The translations under genes and the position numbers were made by a program. A stretch of DNA of 38,165 bases from Leeuwenhoekiella parthenopeia. Its GTDB lineage: Bacteria; Bacteroidota; Bacteroidia; Flavobacteriales; Flavobacteriaceae. The stretch spans positions 1-38,165 of the forward strand of contig NZ_JAJGMW010000034.1 in NCBI RefSeq assembly GCF_020782115.1, given 5' to 3'. Numbering within the stretch: position 1 is the first letter of the stretch; the number at the start of each line of letters is the position of its first letter. Below the pieces are notes generated by a model, which worked only from the letters and a program-made list of their open reading frames with translations, did no database searches and was not told the origin of the DNA. Below, one piece after another: positions 1-7,287 of this stretch.

Positions 1-33
1 TGGGTAAAATATCACCGGTGCAATACGCAAAGC

Positions 34-67
34 TTCATTCTATTGGGGCTAGCCCCAATAGAATGAA
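34..67. repeat. 34-bp perfect palindrome, possible terminator
   Basis: Two 17-base arms meet without a spacer. The core of the left arm is CATTCTATTGGGGCT and the right arm is its exact reverse complement. It lies about 45 bp beyond the stop of the minus-strand gene at 113-574, so it could end that transcript. Neither flank has a strong T run in the minus direction, so a rho-independent terminator is only one option. A mobile-element end or protein-binding site is also possible. Confidence 0.6.
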
Positions 68-112
68 AAACAATAATTTTAAACAAGTTTTGGAAAATTA
101 AGCAGTTCTAAT

Positions 113-574
113 CTAGGGAAGCTTACACTTGGGTGTCTGGCTTAAGATAATTATCCAAAATAGCATCCATACAAGGGCAAAAAATACAATGATGTATTTT
201 ATATAGCTATCAATTATCAAAATTAGGATAGTTGAAAATATTGAAAGCATACCTAGAATTAAACTGAAAAAAACCTTGTTATAAGCGTCAAAGGTTATAA
301 TTAACCTTTTACTTTCAGGGCTCTCAATAATTTTACCGTTAGCGACAACGGTAAATAAAGTGTTGGAGTATAATCTTTTTTCAAGACTGAATTCATTTTG
401 ATATATCGACCCGCTATATTTTGTTATCGAATGATTTTTGATTGGCTTATAACGAAATGTTGGAGGCTGAACAATTGTTTTTAAATTTCTGATATTTTCA
501 ATATGGTCGTCATTTACCTGGAATTGTAAGGTTTCAATGAGGTTTAACTTTCTTAGTATTTGTGAAAAGTTCAT
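113..574 (-). CDS. Hypothetical protein with two C-terminal membrane segments
   Basis: The 153-residue protein is not recognised. Residues 1 to about 95 look soluble and basic. Two hydrophobic stretches at about 103-122 and 127-145 should form a membrane hairpin near the C-terminus, with a short tail ending PKCKLP. Its ATG overlaps the TGA of the preceding open frame in an ATGA arrangement at 571-574, which suggests translational coupling. The gene is AT-rich compared with the rhamnose operon further right and belongs with the accessory-looking left end. No catalytic motif is visible, so no function is assigned. Confidence 0.5.
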   Translation of the reverse strand: MNFSQILRKLNLIETLQFQVNDDHIENIRNLKTIVQPPTFRYKPIKNHSITKYSGSIYQNEFSLEKRLYSNTLFTVVANGKIIESPESKRLIITFDAYNKVFFSLILGMLSIFSTILILIIDSYIKYIIVFFALVWMLFWIIILSQTPKCKLP

Positions 575-1086
575 TGAAAGTGGGTAATTAGAATTAGGTG
601 TAACATAGTCTTTGAATCTAAAGGCTTTTTATATTTTTTCATTGAATATTCATTCTGAACAAACTCTTTTGATTTAAGAATTGTTTGTTCCACTTTCTTA
701 TAATTGTCAACATAATTGTAAGGCATCGGGGATGAAACTTTTAGCTCAAATTTTGATTTACAAGAATTCAACTTTTGTACTAAAAGTGTATTCAATCCTA
801 TGGAACTAATAATTTTTTGATCGTAATATACTTTTCCTTCTTCATCAATATTTAAAAAGATAGAACAATCATTTTGATGCCCAATTTTGTCAAATTTCTT
901 TGTTGGATTTTCCAGTAGAAATGATAAAAAAGTATGACAGTAAATTTCATTTAATGATTGTTTTTTATGTAGTTTCTCTAGGACTTGAGCACAACGGTCT
1001 TGGCTATGGTTGCGTTGCGGAAAACGTTTGCAAGACTTTTTAGCTAGACTTAAAAATGCTGAAGTTGTCCAAATAAACTGCGAGGA
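571..1086 (-). pseudogene. Open frame without an ATG start; possibly a 5'-truncated gene
   Basis: The frame is open from the TAA at 1087-1089 down to a TGA at 571-573, but no ATG occurs in it. The only start-like codon I noted is a TTG at 793-795, which would give 74 residues. Upstream of that TTG the translation still looks protein-like (GHQNDCSIFLNIDEEGKVYY), so the real protein probably began earlier. The first third of the frame runs through the inverted repeat at 989-1119. This suggests that the original 5' end was replaced when the repeat arrived, or that a rare start codon is used. The ATGA overlap with the next gene suggests the pair was once a working unit. The product is not recognised. 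Confidence 0.35.
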
Positions 1087-1119
1087 TTACTGCAGCAGTG
1101 ATTCATAGCCGGCGTTACC
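989..1119. repeat. Imperfect inverted repeat, cassette-boundary-like
   Basis: The left arm at 989-1008 (GCACAACGGTCTTGGCTATG) pairs with the right arm at 1104-1119. GGCTATG/CATAGCC and AACG/CGTT form two paired boxes separated by a bulge, with about 95 bp between the arms. Two boxes around an unpaired spacer recall integron attC sites, but the outer bases do not fit the canonical RYYYAAC/GTTRRRY cores. The repeat lies between two small unrelated minus-strand ORFs, where a cassette boundary would be expected. From memory, similar long imperfect repeats are common between small genes in flavobacterial genomes; I could not check this. Confidence 0.45.
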
Positions 1120-1132
1120 CCAGTATTTATTT

Positions 1133-1726
1133 TCATTGTCCGCTTTTTAGTTGGATTTCAGTCATTACAATATTCAAATCAGCAAACAGTTTGGAAAATT
1201 CTGATTCTCCGCTTTCCATTTTAGCAATGCTTTCTGTAATTCGTGTTTTACTTTTATTTGACAAAAAGTAAAAATTTGCATTTCCATTTGTTGGCAAATC
1301 TGCATTTTCAAAAGTTTTTCCTCTAAAGGAAATCACATGCCCATTGTCTACAAATTCTTTTGCTACTCTTTGAATACTTTCGTGTTGTCCTGCTCCAATA
1401 AATGCACCGCCAGAACTCAAATAAATACTTGCGTCTCCAGTTAAGTAAGTAACCACAGTTGCTGTTCCGGCACCCATATCCAAGTCTGTTATAATTCCGT
1501 AAACTTTTATAGAGTCTTCTGGAATTTTAAATCCAAGTTGTTCAGCTGTTACATTCAATGCCATTTTTCGCATTTCTAAATAAGTATTCTGTTCAGTAAT
1601 TTTTTCAGTCTGCTGATATTTCACGATATCCTTTTTTGCCTTATTTCCATATATTACTGCGTAAAATAATCCTATTCCGATTACTAAAATTAAAAGAAGA
1701 GTTTGCGTCATATTCAGTTTTATCAT
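1133..1726 (-). CDS. Hypothetical membrane-anchored protein
   Basis: The 197-residue protein has an N-terminal hydrophobic segment at about 9-26 (LLLILVIGIGLFYAVIYG), which is a signal anchor or uncleaved signal. A mostly soluble domain follows, containing the glycine-rich stretch YLSSGGAFIGAGQHESI. A second ATG five codons in (1711) is an alternative start. The C-terminal half ends in a helix-like segment. It stands alone on the minus strand, between the inverted repeat at 989-1119 and a non-coding gap. I do not recognise the family and assign no function. Its base composition matches the other left-end ORFs rather than the sugar operon. Confidence 0.6.
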   Translation of the reverse strand: MIKLNMTQTLLLILVIGIGLFYAVIYGNKAKKDIVKYQQTEKITEQNTYLEMRKMALNVTAEQLGFKIPEDSIKVYGIITDLDMGAGTATVVTYLTGDASIYLSSGGAFIGAGQHESIQRVAKEFVDNGHVISFRGKTFENADLPTNGNANFYFLSNKSKTRITESIAKMESGESEFSKLFADLNIVMTEIQLKSGQ

Positions 1727-1881
1727 ATTGTGGGTAACTTAGCTATAACACAACTGGTTGTATTCTAACTGATTTATAAGCATAAATATACTCTTTTACA
1801 GACACTAAGCTTTACGGGATTCCTCATCTTCTAGGAATCTTGATTCCTGGACTGTAGATGCTGGCAGACCAACCAACAAAA

Positions 1882-1913
1882 AATGGTCGCTATCCCCTAC
1901 AATAGCGACCATT
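1882..1913 (-). terminator. Rho-independent terminator of the rhamnose operon
   Basis: A perfect 12-bp stem (AATGGTCGCTAT with its complement, 8-base loop) lies about 50 bp beyond the permease stop codon. In the minus direction the stem runs directly into a T-rich tract (1874-1883). Both position and shape suit the end of the five-gene operon. Confidence 0.75.
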
Positions 1914-1919
1914 GAGATA

Positions 1920-1940
1920 GCGGTCTACACCGCCTTTTTT
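1920..1940 (+). terminator. Second hairpin with T run, plus-strand orientation
   Basis: GCGGT and ACCGC form a 5-bp stem with a four-base loop, followed by C and six T in the plus direction. No plus-strand gene lies to the left. It may block antisense transcription into the operon, or simply add structure to the operon's 3' end. A third short hairpin (CCAC / GTGG) follows at about 1941-1951. Confidence 0.4.
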
Positions 1941-1965
1941 CCACAAGGTGGAAAATTGTAATGTC

Positions 1966-3384
1966 TTAAGCGACGGGTTTGGTTTGATAAACCCGGCTAA
2001 AAATCAAAAACAGCACTCCGCAACTGATCCAGGCGGGGAGGGTTAAAAACGACAGGAACACGTCGTACTCCAGCGAGATAAAATAGAAGACCCCAAAGCT
2101 TAATGCCCAGGCGCCAAATACCGCCCAGTTGAATTTGATTCCGGTTTTTTCGGCATAGAAGCTTTGAATTCCGGCTTGTTTGCCAAAGAAGTACTCAAAC
2201 ACAATGATGGCACCTACCGGGGCCAAAATAAAACCGTAGAGGGCTACAAAACCTAAGAGTTTCATCGCAAATGCAGGAAAAAGACCGGCGATGGTTGCAA
2301 CTGTTCCGGCGATGATGGTTACCCAAAAGGTAGAGAGTTTTGGTATAATGGCCTGAAATGCGAGTCCGGCCCTGTAAATCGTTGGGTTTGCGGTCGTCCA
2401 GCCTGCAAGGATCACAGCGATGATGCCAAAGATACCAATGGCGTTGTAGGCCAGGGGACCGGGAGCTACCGAGGGCGCTTCTCCACCGGCTAGCATCGCC
2501 TGCGCTTCGGGCGATTTGAGATAGACAGCATAAAGCAAAGCGGCGGCGATCCACGCGATGTAATGGCCTATGTAAATACCCCCGGCGGTCATCCACCCGG
2601 CGCTGGCTTTTTTCGCAAAGCGAAATACCGACAGGTCAGACATCCCGATGTGCATGGCCGCATTGGCAAACCAGGACCAGAGCACCACATGCCAAAAGGT
2701 GTATTTAATCTGCCCCGGGAAGGCTTCACTGCCTTCGCCCCAGATATTCCAGAAATCGGAAAAGCTGTTTACATCCAGCTGAATCAGCGCTACCACCCCG
2801 CAGGCGATAAAAGCCAAAACGATAATGGGCGACATCCAGTTGGCCGCTTTGGCCACGGTATTATAGCCTTTCGCAGCGATGAGCGAAATCACGGCACCCA
2901 GGGCCAGTACAATGATTACCCAGGTAAGGCTGTTGGGCGTCGTGTCTGTAAGTTTGGGCATTTCCATATCAAAGGGAATCCCCACTGCGGTGGCCGATAC
3001 GGTGATCATCGCTCCCGCAAGGAAGCAAAACAGGACTCCGTTTGCCAGGTTGTAAGCGGTCACCAGACGGGTGCCGCATATTTTCTCTAAATGAAAGTAG
3101 AGCGTGTATCTGAATTTGGTCCCGATCTCGGCCGTCAGAAACCTCCAGCTGAGTACCGCCATCAGGTTACCCAGTAACAAGCCTACAATCAGGTCAAAAG
3201 CGCTCACCCCGGTCGTTAAAAAGAGGGGGCCAATGACAAACTCGGTTCCTGCGGCGTGTTCCCCGGCATACATGCCTAAAAAGGCTTTCCAGCTTTGTAA
3301 TCTCGACTGGGGTACGCGCTCGCGTTCAAATTCGCCGCCGGCAAGGGCTTCAATGGCTTCTTCTTCCTGATTGTATTGTGACAT
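1966..3384 (-). CDS. NCS1-family permease (cytosine/purine permease-like), last gene of rhamnose operon
   Basis: The 472-residue integral membrane protein has about twelve hydrophobic segments and a charged 30-residue N-terminal tail. Overall it resembles nucleobase:cation symporters of the NCS1 group (CodB-like). NCS1 proteins normally import nucleobases, allantoin, hydantoins or vitamins with Na+ or H+. The gene starts only 3 bp after the lactate dehydrogenase-like stop codon, so it is cotranscribed with the rhamnose genes. No RhaT, major-facilitator or SSS-type sugar transporter is present in the window. The context therefore suggests transport of rhamnose, a pathway product such as lactate, or another pectin-derived compound; this is inference. 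The operon terminator lies just beyond the stop. Confidence 0.85.
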   Translation of the reverse strand: MSQYNQEEEAIEALAGGEFERERVPQSRLQSWKAFLGMYAGEHAAGTEFVIGPLFLTTGVSAFDLIVGLLLGNLMAVLSWRFLTAEIGTKFRYTLYFHLEKICGTRLVTAYNLANGVLFCFLAGAMITVSATAVGIPFDMEMPKLTDTTPNSLTWVIIVLALGAVISLIAAKGYNTVAKAANWMSPIIVLAFIACGVVALIQLDVNSFSDFWNIWGEGSEAFPGQIKYTFWHVVLWSWFANAAMHIGMSDLSVFRFAKKASAGWMTAGGIYIGHYIAWIAAALLYAVYLKSPEAQAMLAGGEAPSVAPGPLAYNAIGIFGIIAVILAGWTTANPTIYRAGLAFQAIIPKLSTFWVTIIAGTVATIAGLFPAFAMKLLGFVALYGFILAPVGAIIVFEYFFGKQAGIQSFYAEKTGIKFNWAVFGAWALSFGVFYFISLEYDVFLSFLTLPAWISCGVLFLIFSRVYQTKPVA

Positions 3385-3387
3385 CGG

Positions 3388-4536
3388 TTAGGTTATTAAG
3401 TGTTTGGGCAGGTCTTCGACCCGCTCACAAACCAGTTGATCCATGACTTGTTTAAATTGGGTTTTGAGCATGCCTATGGTATGATCGCCGCCTTTGTTTC
3501 CCAAAGCGCCGCAGCCGTACATAAACGAGCGGCCCATAAAGGTGAATTTGGCTCCGCAGGCCATCGCGCGGGCAATATCAGGCCCTGAGCGCAGGCCGCT
3601 GTCCATCATCACCTCGATCTGATCGCCATAGTTAGCAGCGATTTCTTTAAGCGAATTGATGGTAGATTGGGCTGCATCAAGCTGGCGCCCGCCGTGGTTA
3701 GAGACGATAATGCCGTCAAAGCCCATACGTATCGCATCCTGCGTATCCTGAAGGGACTGCACGCCTTTAAGCACCAGTTTGCCTTTCCAGCGGTCGCGGA
3801 TGGGTTTAATTTTTTCTTCGTTGAGTTTGCCCGAAAAAGTGCGGTCCATAAACGCACCCAGTTGTTTCAGGTTTAAACCTTCAGGCGTGTAGGGTTTTAG
3901 ATTTTCGAAAGTAGGTTGCCCGTATTTAAGCGTATTAAAAGCCCAGGTAGGTTTCCCGAGGATTTGCATGATGTTGCGTACCGACATTTTGGGCGGAAGC
4001 GCCAATCCGTTTTTAAAATCCCTTGGGCGAAAGCCAAAAGTAGGCACATCACACAATAGTACCAGAACCGGGCAACCGGCGGCTTCGGCACGGTCAATAA
4101 TATCGTTGCGCACCGCATCTTCCACGGGGTTGTAGAGCTGAAACCAGGCGTTTCCTTCGGTGAGTTCGCTGGCTTTTTCAATATCCATAGTCGTTACCGT
4201 ACTCAGGATAAACGGAATGTTGTGCTTGTAGGCTGCTTGGGCCAGAATTGCAGGCGAATTGGGCCACATCAGGCCCTGAAGGCCTACCGGCGCAATCCCG
4301 AAAGGCGCGTCAAACTCCATCCCCAGGACTTTGGTTTTGGTAGAGCTTTGACCATAATTGTTTAGGTAACGCGGTTGTAATTGTACATCGCGAATCTCGG
4401 AGGTGTTGCGTTTGATGCTTACATCTTCATTACAACCCCCATCGAGGTATTCAAACGCAAAAGCAGGTACCCGGCTTTTGGCTTTGGTTCTTAAATCGTC
4501 AACAGAAGGATACGCAGTGTCAAAAGAATTTGCCAT
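3388..4536 (-). CDS. FMN-dependent alpha-hydroxy-acid dehydrogenase, probably L-lactate to pyruvate
   Basis: The 382-residue protein belongs to the flavin-dependent family of L-lactate dehydrogenase (LldD), lactate oxidase and glycolate oxidase. The signature SNHGGRQ lies at 279-285 with the catalytic histidine at 281, followed by the phosphate-binding stretch DSGLRSGPD at 312-320. An early segment, PAFAFEYLDGG, is typical of the family N-terminus. I chose the ATG at 4536 because it lies 5 bp after the kinase stop codon and gives the usual length. An in-frame ATG at 4626 would add 30 residues that overlap the kinase gene. RhaE makes L-lactate from lactaldehyde, so this enzyme would complete rhamnose catabolism to pyruvate. 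Substrate choice within the family is not proven by sequence. Confidence 0.88.
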   Translation of the reverse strand: MANSFDTAYPSVDDLRTKAKSRVPAFAFEYLDGGCNEDVSIKRNTSEIRDVQLQPRYLNNYGQSSTKTKVLGMEFDAPFGIAPVGLQGLMWPNSPAILAQAAYKHNIPFILSTVTTMDIEKASELTEGNAWFQLYNPVEDAVRNDIIDRAEAAGCPVLVLLCDVPTFGFRPRDFKNGLALPPKMSVRNIMQILGKPTWAFNTLKYGQPTFENLKPYTPEGLNLKQLGAFMDRTFSGKLNEEKIKPIRDRWKGKLVLKGVQSLQDTQDAIRMGFDGIIVSNHGGRQLDAAQSTINSLKEIAANYGDQIEVMMDSGLRSGPDIARAMACGAKFTFMGRSFMYGCGALGNKGGDHTIGMLKTQFKQVMDQLVCERVEDLPKHLIT

Positions 4537-4541
4537 AATGT

Positions 4542-5915
4542 TTAGTTTACGATGAAGGGAATATGCTTCTTCATCGAATAGTTTTTCTTGAGAAATTTTG
4601 AATTCAGTTGCGTATCTGAAATGCAAATTGCAGCGCCCAGTGCAGACCCCAGAGACGAGTCTGTGGTGCGCAATTCCATCGTTCTAAAATGATGCGAGAG
4701 CAGTTGTATGTAAACCTCGTTGTCGCTAAAGCCCCCGTCTACAAAAAGCTTTTCGATAGGCATCGTGCCTTTTGCACTTTTGATGCTCGCGACCTGAAGC
4801 ACTACCAGCTCCATCATCAGGTGATGATACGCGTGCTCAAAAGTAGTATATCTTAATGTAGTTTTGTCTGGCATATGGGGATCATCAATGGTTTCCCAGT
4901 GAAAAAGGGGCTCAAAATCTTTGTGAATCTCGTAATGAATCTCAGGATCAAAAGCGACCTGTTTGTGATAAGCGGCATCTACGCCATAGTGTTTGGCAAG
5001 TTTTTTAACCTGAATGCTGTATTCATTTCCCAGAAACAAACGTGCCGCTTTTACGGGTTTACCGTTGATGCGCATATAATTGATGCAATCGTCTGCCACA
5101 TCCTGTGCGGTAAGCAGGCTATCGGTAAAGGGGTTGAGCGAAATGCTCCAGGTGCCGGTTGAGATCAGGATAAAGGGTTTGCTCAGGCTGCGCACATAGG
5201 GTAGCAGGGCGGCACTGCTGTCGTGAATGCCCACACCAATCTTGATGCGCTTGCCGTTGTAATTCATATTGATGCTGGTTTCGGTAGAAACGATAGGCGG
5301 CAGCAGCTGATCAAGTTTTTCGGCATAAACCCAGTCGTGATAGTCTTTTTTTTCAAAGTCCCAAAGGGCGGTATGGCAGCCTATGCTGGTGTATTCGCTA
5401 AGCGGAATTCCCGTAAACACATAGCTGAGGTATTGCGGCAGGTGCAGGCTGTAGCGTATTTTGGCGAATACTTCGGGTTTGGTGTGTTTCAGCCAATACA
5501 ATTGCATCCCGGCATTGAGCATTCCGGCACTTGAGGAGCCTGTTTTCCGGTGGAAATCAGCTTCGGGGCCGTATTTTTCGTAAAACGAATCAATAATTTC
5601 CTGCGGAATGCTTTTGGTATAGTTATACATCGGGAAAATCACCTCGTGGTTATCGTCCAGATGTACGAGGCTGGCGCCGTAAGACGAAAAGTTAATCGCC
5701 TTGATCTCGTAGTTTTCGGTCTTGAGTATGCGGTCAAAAACGCTTTTGAGCCAGTTCCGCAAAGCGGAAAGATCCTCGGTGGGATGCCCGTCTTCGTCTT
5801 CGGTCTCCTCAAACTGGATATACTCGCGGTACACCTCCTGAAAGTCTTCATCAAAGAGGAAAAACTTCTTGTTGGTTTTACCAATATCAAATATGGCCGT
5901 TACCGTTTTCTTCAT
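4542..5915 (-). CDS. rhaB: L-rhamnulose kinase, FGGY family
   Basis: This 457-residue sugar kinase phosphorylates L-rhamnulose at C1 using ATP, in the cytoplasm. The first phosphate-binding motif, DIGKTNKK, is at 10-17. The likely catalytic aspartate lies in GIHDSSAA (Asp232). STGTWS at 252-257, DGGFSDNE at 393-400 and GSALGAA at 423-429 complete the ATP-binding fold. The length is slightly below that of classical RhaB proteins (about 480). The assignment to rhamnulose rather than fuculose or xylulose rests on its position between rhaI and the aldolase product pathway. It is separated from rhaI by 16 bp and from the dehydrogenase gene by 5 bp. Confidence 0.85.
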   Translation of the reverse strand: MKKTVTAIFDIGKTNKKFFLFDEDFQEVYREYIQFEETEDEDGHPTEDLSALRNWLKSVFDRILKTENYEIKAINFSSYGASLVHLDDNHEVIFPMYNYTKSIPQEIIDSFYEKYGPEADFHRKTGSSSAGMLNAGMQLYWLKHTKPEVFAKIRYSLHLPQYLSYVFTGIPLSEYTSIGCHTALWDFEKKDYHDWVYAEKLDQLLPPIVSTETSINMNYNGKRIKIGVGIHDSSAALLPYVRSLSKPFILISTGTWSISLNPFTDSLLTAQDVADDCINYMRINGKPVKAARLFLGNEYSIQVKKLAKHYGVDAAYHKQVAFDPEIHYEIHKDFEPLFHWETIDDPHMPDKTTLRYTTFEHAYHHLMMELVVLQVASIKSAKGTMPIEKLFVDGGFSDNEVYIQLLSHHFRTMELRTTDSSLGSALGAAICISDTQLNSKFLKKNYSMKKHIPFIVN

Positions 5916-5931
5916 CAGGTGTTGTTGCAGA

Positions 5932-7212
5932 TTAAAGTCCGGTTGCTACGGTTTTGTTGCCGCGTTCGTTGATGAGGTTTTTGCGAACCTCGAGTGCGCG
6001 ATAGGCTTCAATAGGATTAAGCGCACCCCCATGGCGCAAGCGGGCCTCGCGAATGAGCGGGCGTACATCGGTACGGTAGGCGTTCTGCAGAAGTTCTTGG
6101 CACGCGGTCACATCATTAGCTTCCTGAGCAGCGCGCAGGGCGTTTTGGTCGATGAGTAAAGCTTTCGCATAGGCTTCCTGTATGGCCTCCAGCGACTGAA
6201 TCAAATCTTCCAGCGGATCTTTCACGTTGTGACTCGCATCGATCATCCAGCCCAGTTCGGGGTTTTGCGGATTGTTCTGCATACCGTAAACGAGTTCGTT
6301 AAAAATGAGGAACAATGCATAGGGCTTGATACTGCCCACAGTAAGGTCGTCGTCACCGTACTTGCTGTCGTTAAAATGAAAACCGCCCAGTTTGCCCTTC
6401 AGCATCAGGATTGAAACGATTTGCTCAATATTGGTGTTGGGCAGGTGATGCCCCAGATCTACCAGGGTATACGCGCGTTCGCCACAGCCGTTTGCCAGCA
6501 TCAGCGAAGTACCCCAATCCTGAATGACCGTGCTGTAAAAATTGGGTTCGTAAGGTTTGTACTCTATATACAGTTTCCAGTCGGCAGGCATATCCTCGTA
6601 GATTGAAATCAAACTGTTTTGAGTATGGGTAAGCGCAATCTGGAAGTTGTTTTGCCCCGGAAAGGACGAACCGTCTGCCAGCCAGACCGTCAGGGCTTTA
6701 GAGCCCAGTTTGTTGCCTATTTCGACCACTTCTTTATTGTGAGCGATGGCCTGCTCGCGTACCGCGGCGCTGGTATTGCTCAACGAACCGTATTTATACG
6801 ATTCTTTCTGGTTTTTCTGATCCTGAAAGGTGTTGCTGTTTACGGCATCAAACTTAATGTTGTGCAATGCAGCCAGCTCTTTAATGGCGTTGTAGTCGTT
6901 AGGCACATCCCACGGAATGTGCAGGGATACCGCGCCTGCGGTTTGCGTAAGGCTGTGAATAAGACCGATGTCTTCTATTTTTTGCTCTAAAGAGGCAGGT
7001 TCGCCGCTAAACGAAAACCTTCCAAATCGCGTACCTCCGGCACCTAAGGCCCAGCTGGGGATAGCCACCTGAAATTCGGCAAGTTTAGCTAACAGCGCAT
7101 AGACGTCTGTACCTGAATTCGATAACGATTGAGCTAAAAAATCAAAATGCGTTTGGTGATTTTTGAGATTGGTTTTATTGAGATCTGCGAGTTGCTGTTT
7201 GTTGATATTCAT
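5932..7212 (-). CDS. rhaI: L-rhamnose isomerase, Pseudomonas stutzeri type
   Basis: This 426-residue TIM-barrel isomerase converts L-rhamnose to L-rhamnulose with divalent metal ions. The metal ligands known from the P. stutzeri enzyme (Glu219, Asp254, His281, Asp327) are all found two residues earlier here: Glu217 in EYKPYEP, Asp252 in VDLGHH, His279 in GFHFND and Asp325 in MIDASH. The constant offset makes the family assignment strong. This type is unrelated in sequence to the shorter-named E. coli RhaA group and is the form usually paired with RhaE. The gene sits 75 bp after rhaE, with a hairpin in that gap, and 16 bp before rhaB. Confidence 0.92.
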   Translation of the reverse strand: MNINKQQLADLNKTNLKNHQTHFDFLAQSLSNSGTDVYALLAKLAEFQVAIPSWALGAGGTRFGRFSFSGEPASLEQKIEDIGLIHSLTQTAGAVSLHIPWDVPNDYNAIKELAALHNIKFDAVNSNTFQDQKNQKESYKYGSLSNTSAAVREQAIAHNKEVVEIGNKLGSKALTVWLADGSSFPGQNNFQIALTHTQNSLISIYEDMPADWKLYIEYKPYEPNFYSTVIQDWGTSLMLANGCGERAYTLVDLGHHLPNTNIEQIVSILMLKGKLGGFHFNDSKYGDDDLTVGSIKPYALFLIFNELVYGMQNNPQNPELGWMIDASHNVKDPLEDLIQSLEAIQEAYAKALLIDQNALRAAQEANDVTACQELLQNAYRTDVRPLIREARLRHGGALNPIEAYRALEVRKNLINERGNKTVATGL

Positions 7213-7232
7213 GAGGAGAAAGTCATTAATTG

Positions 7233-7268
7233 AACCGCCGTTGGCCCCAAAAAGAGCTTCCGGCGGTT
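7233..7268 (-). other. Intercistronic hairpin between rhaE and rhaI
   Basis: AACCGCCG at 7233-7240 pairs exactly with CGGCGGTT at 7261-7268 across a 20-base loop. There is no T run after it in the minus direction, so it does not look like a terminator. It may stabilise or define a processed mRNA end, giving different amounts of RhaE and RhaI. Confidence 0.5.
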
Positions 7269-7287
7269 TAAACTAGTACATTGAATG

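Noticed and set aside
989-1119. Calling this a genuine integron attC site
   Set aside because: The terminal bases do not match RYYYAAC / GTTRRRY and no integrase gene is in the window.
1920-1940. Riboswitch or attenuator ahead of a plus-strand gene
   Set aside because: No plus-strand gene follows; the region is the 3' end of the rhamnose operon.
2563-3370. Plus-strand open frames opposite the permease gene
   Set aside because: They have no family resemblance, lie wholly inside a well-supported gene, and have the Pro/His/Arg-rich composition of antisense reading.
4875-6990. Several plus-strand open frames of 60-140 codons opposite rhaB and rhaI
   Set aside because: The minus-strand genes show catalytic motifs in place; the opposite frames show none and are shadows of them.
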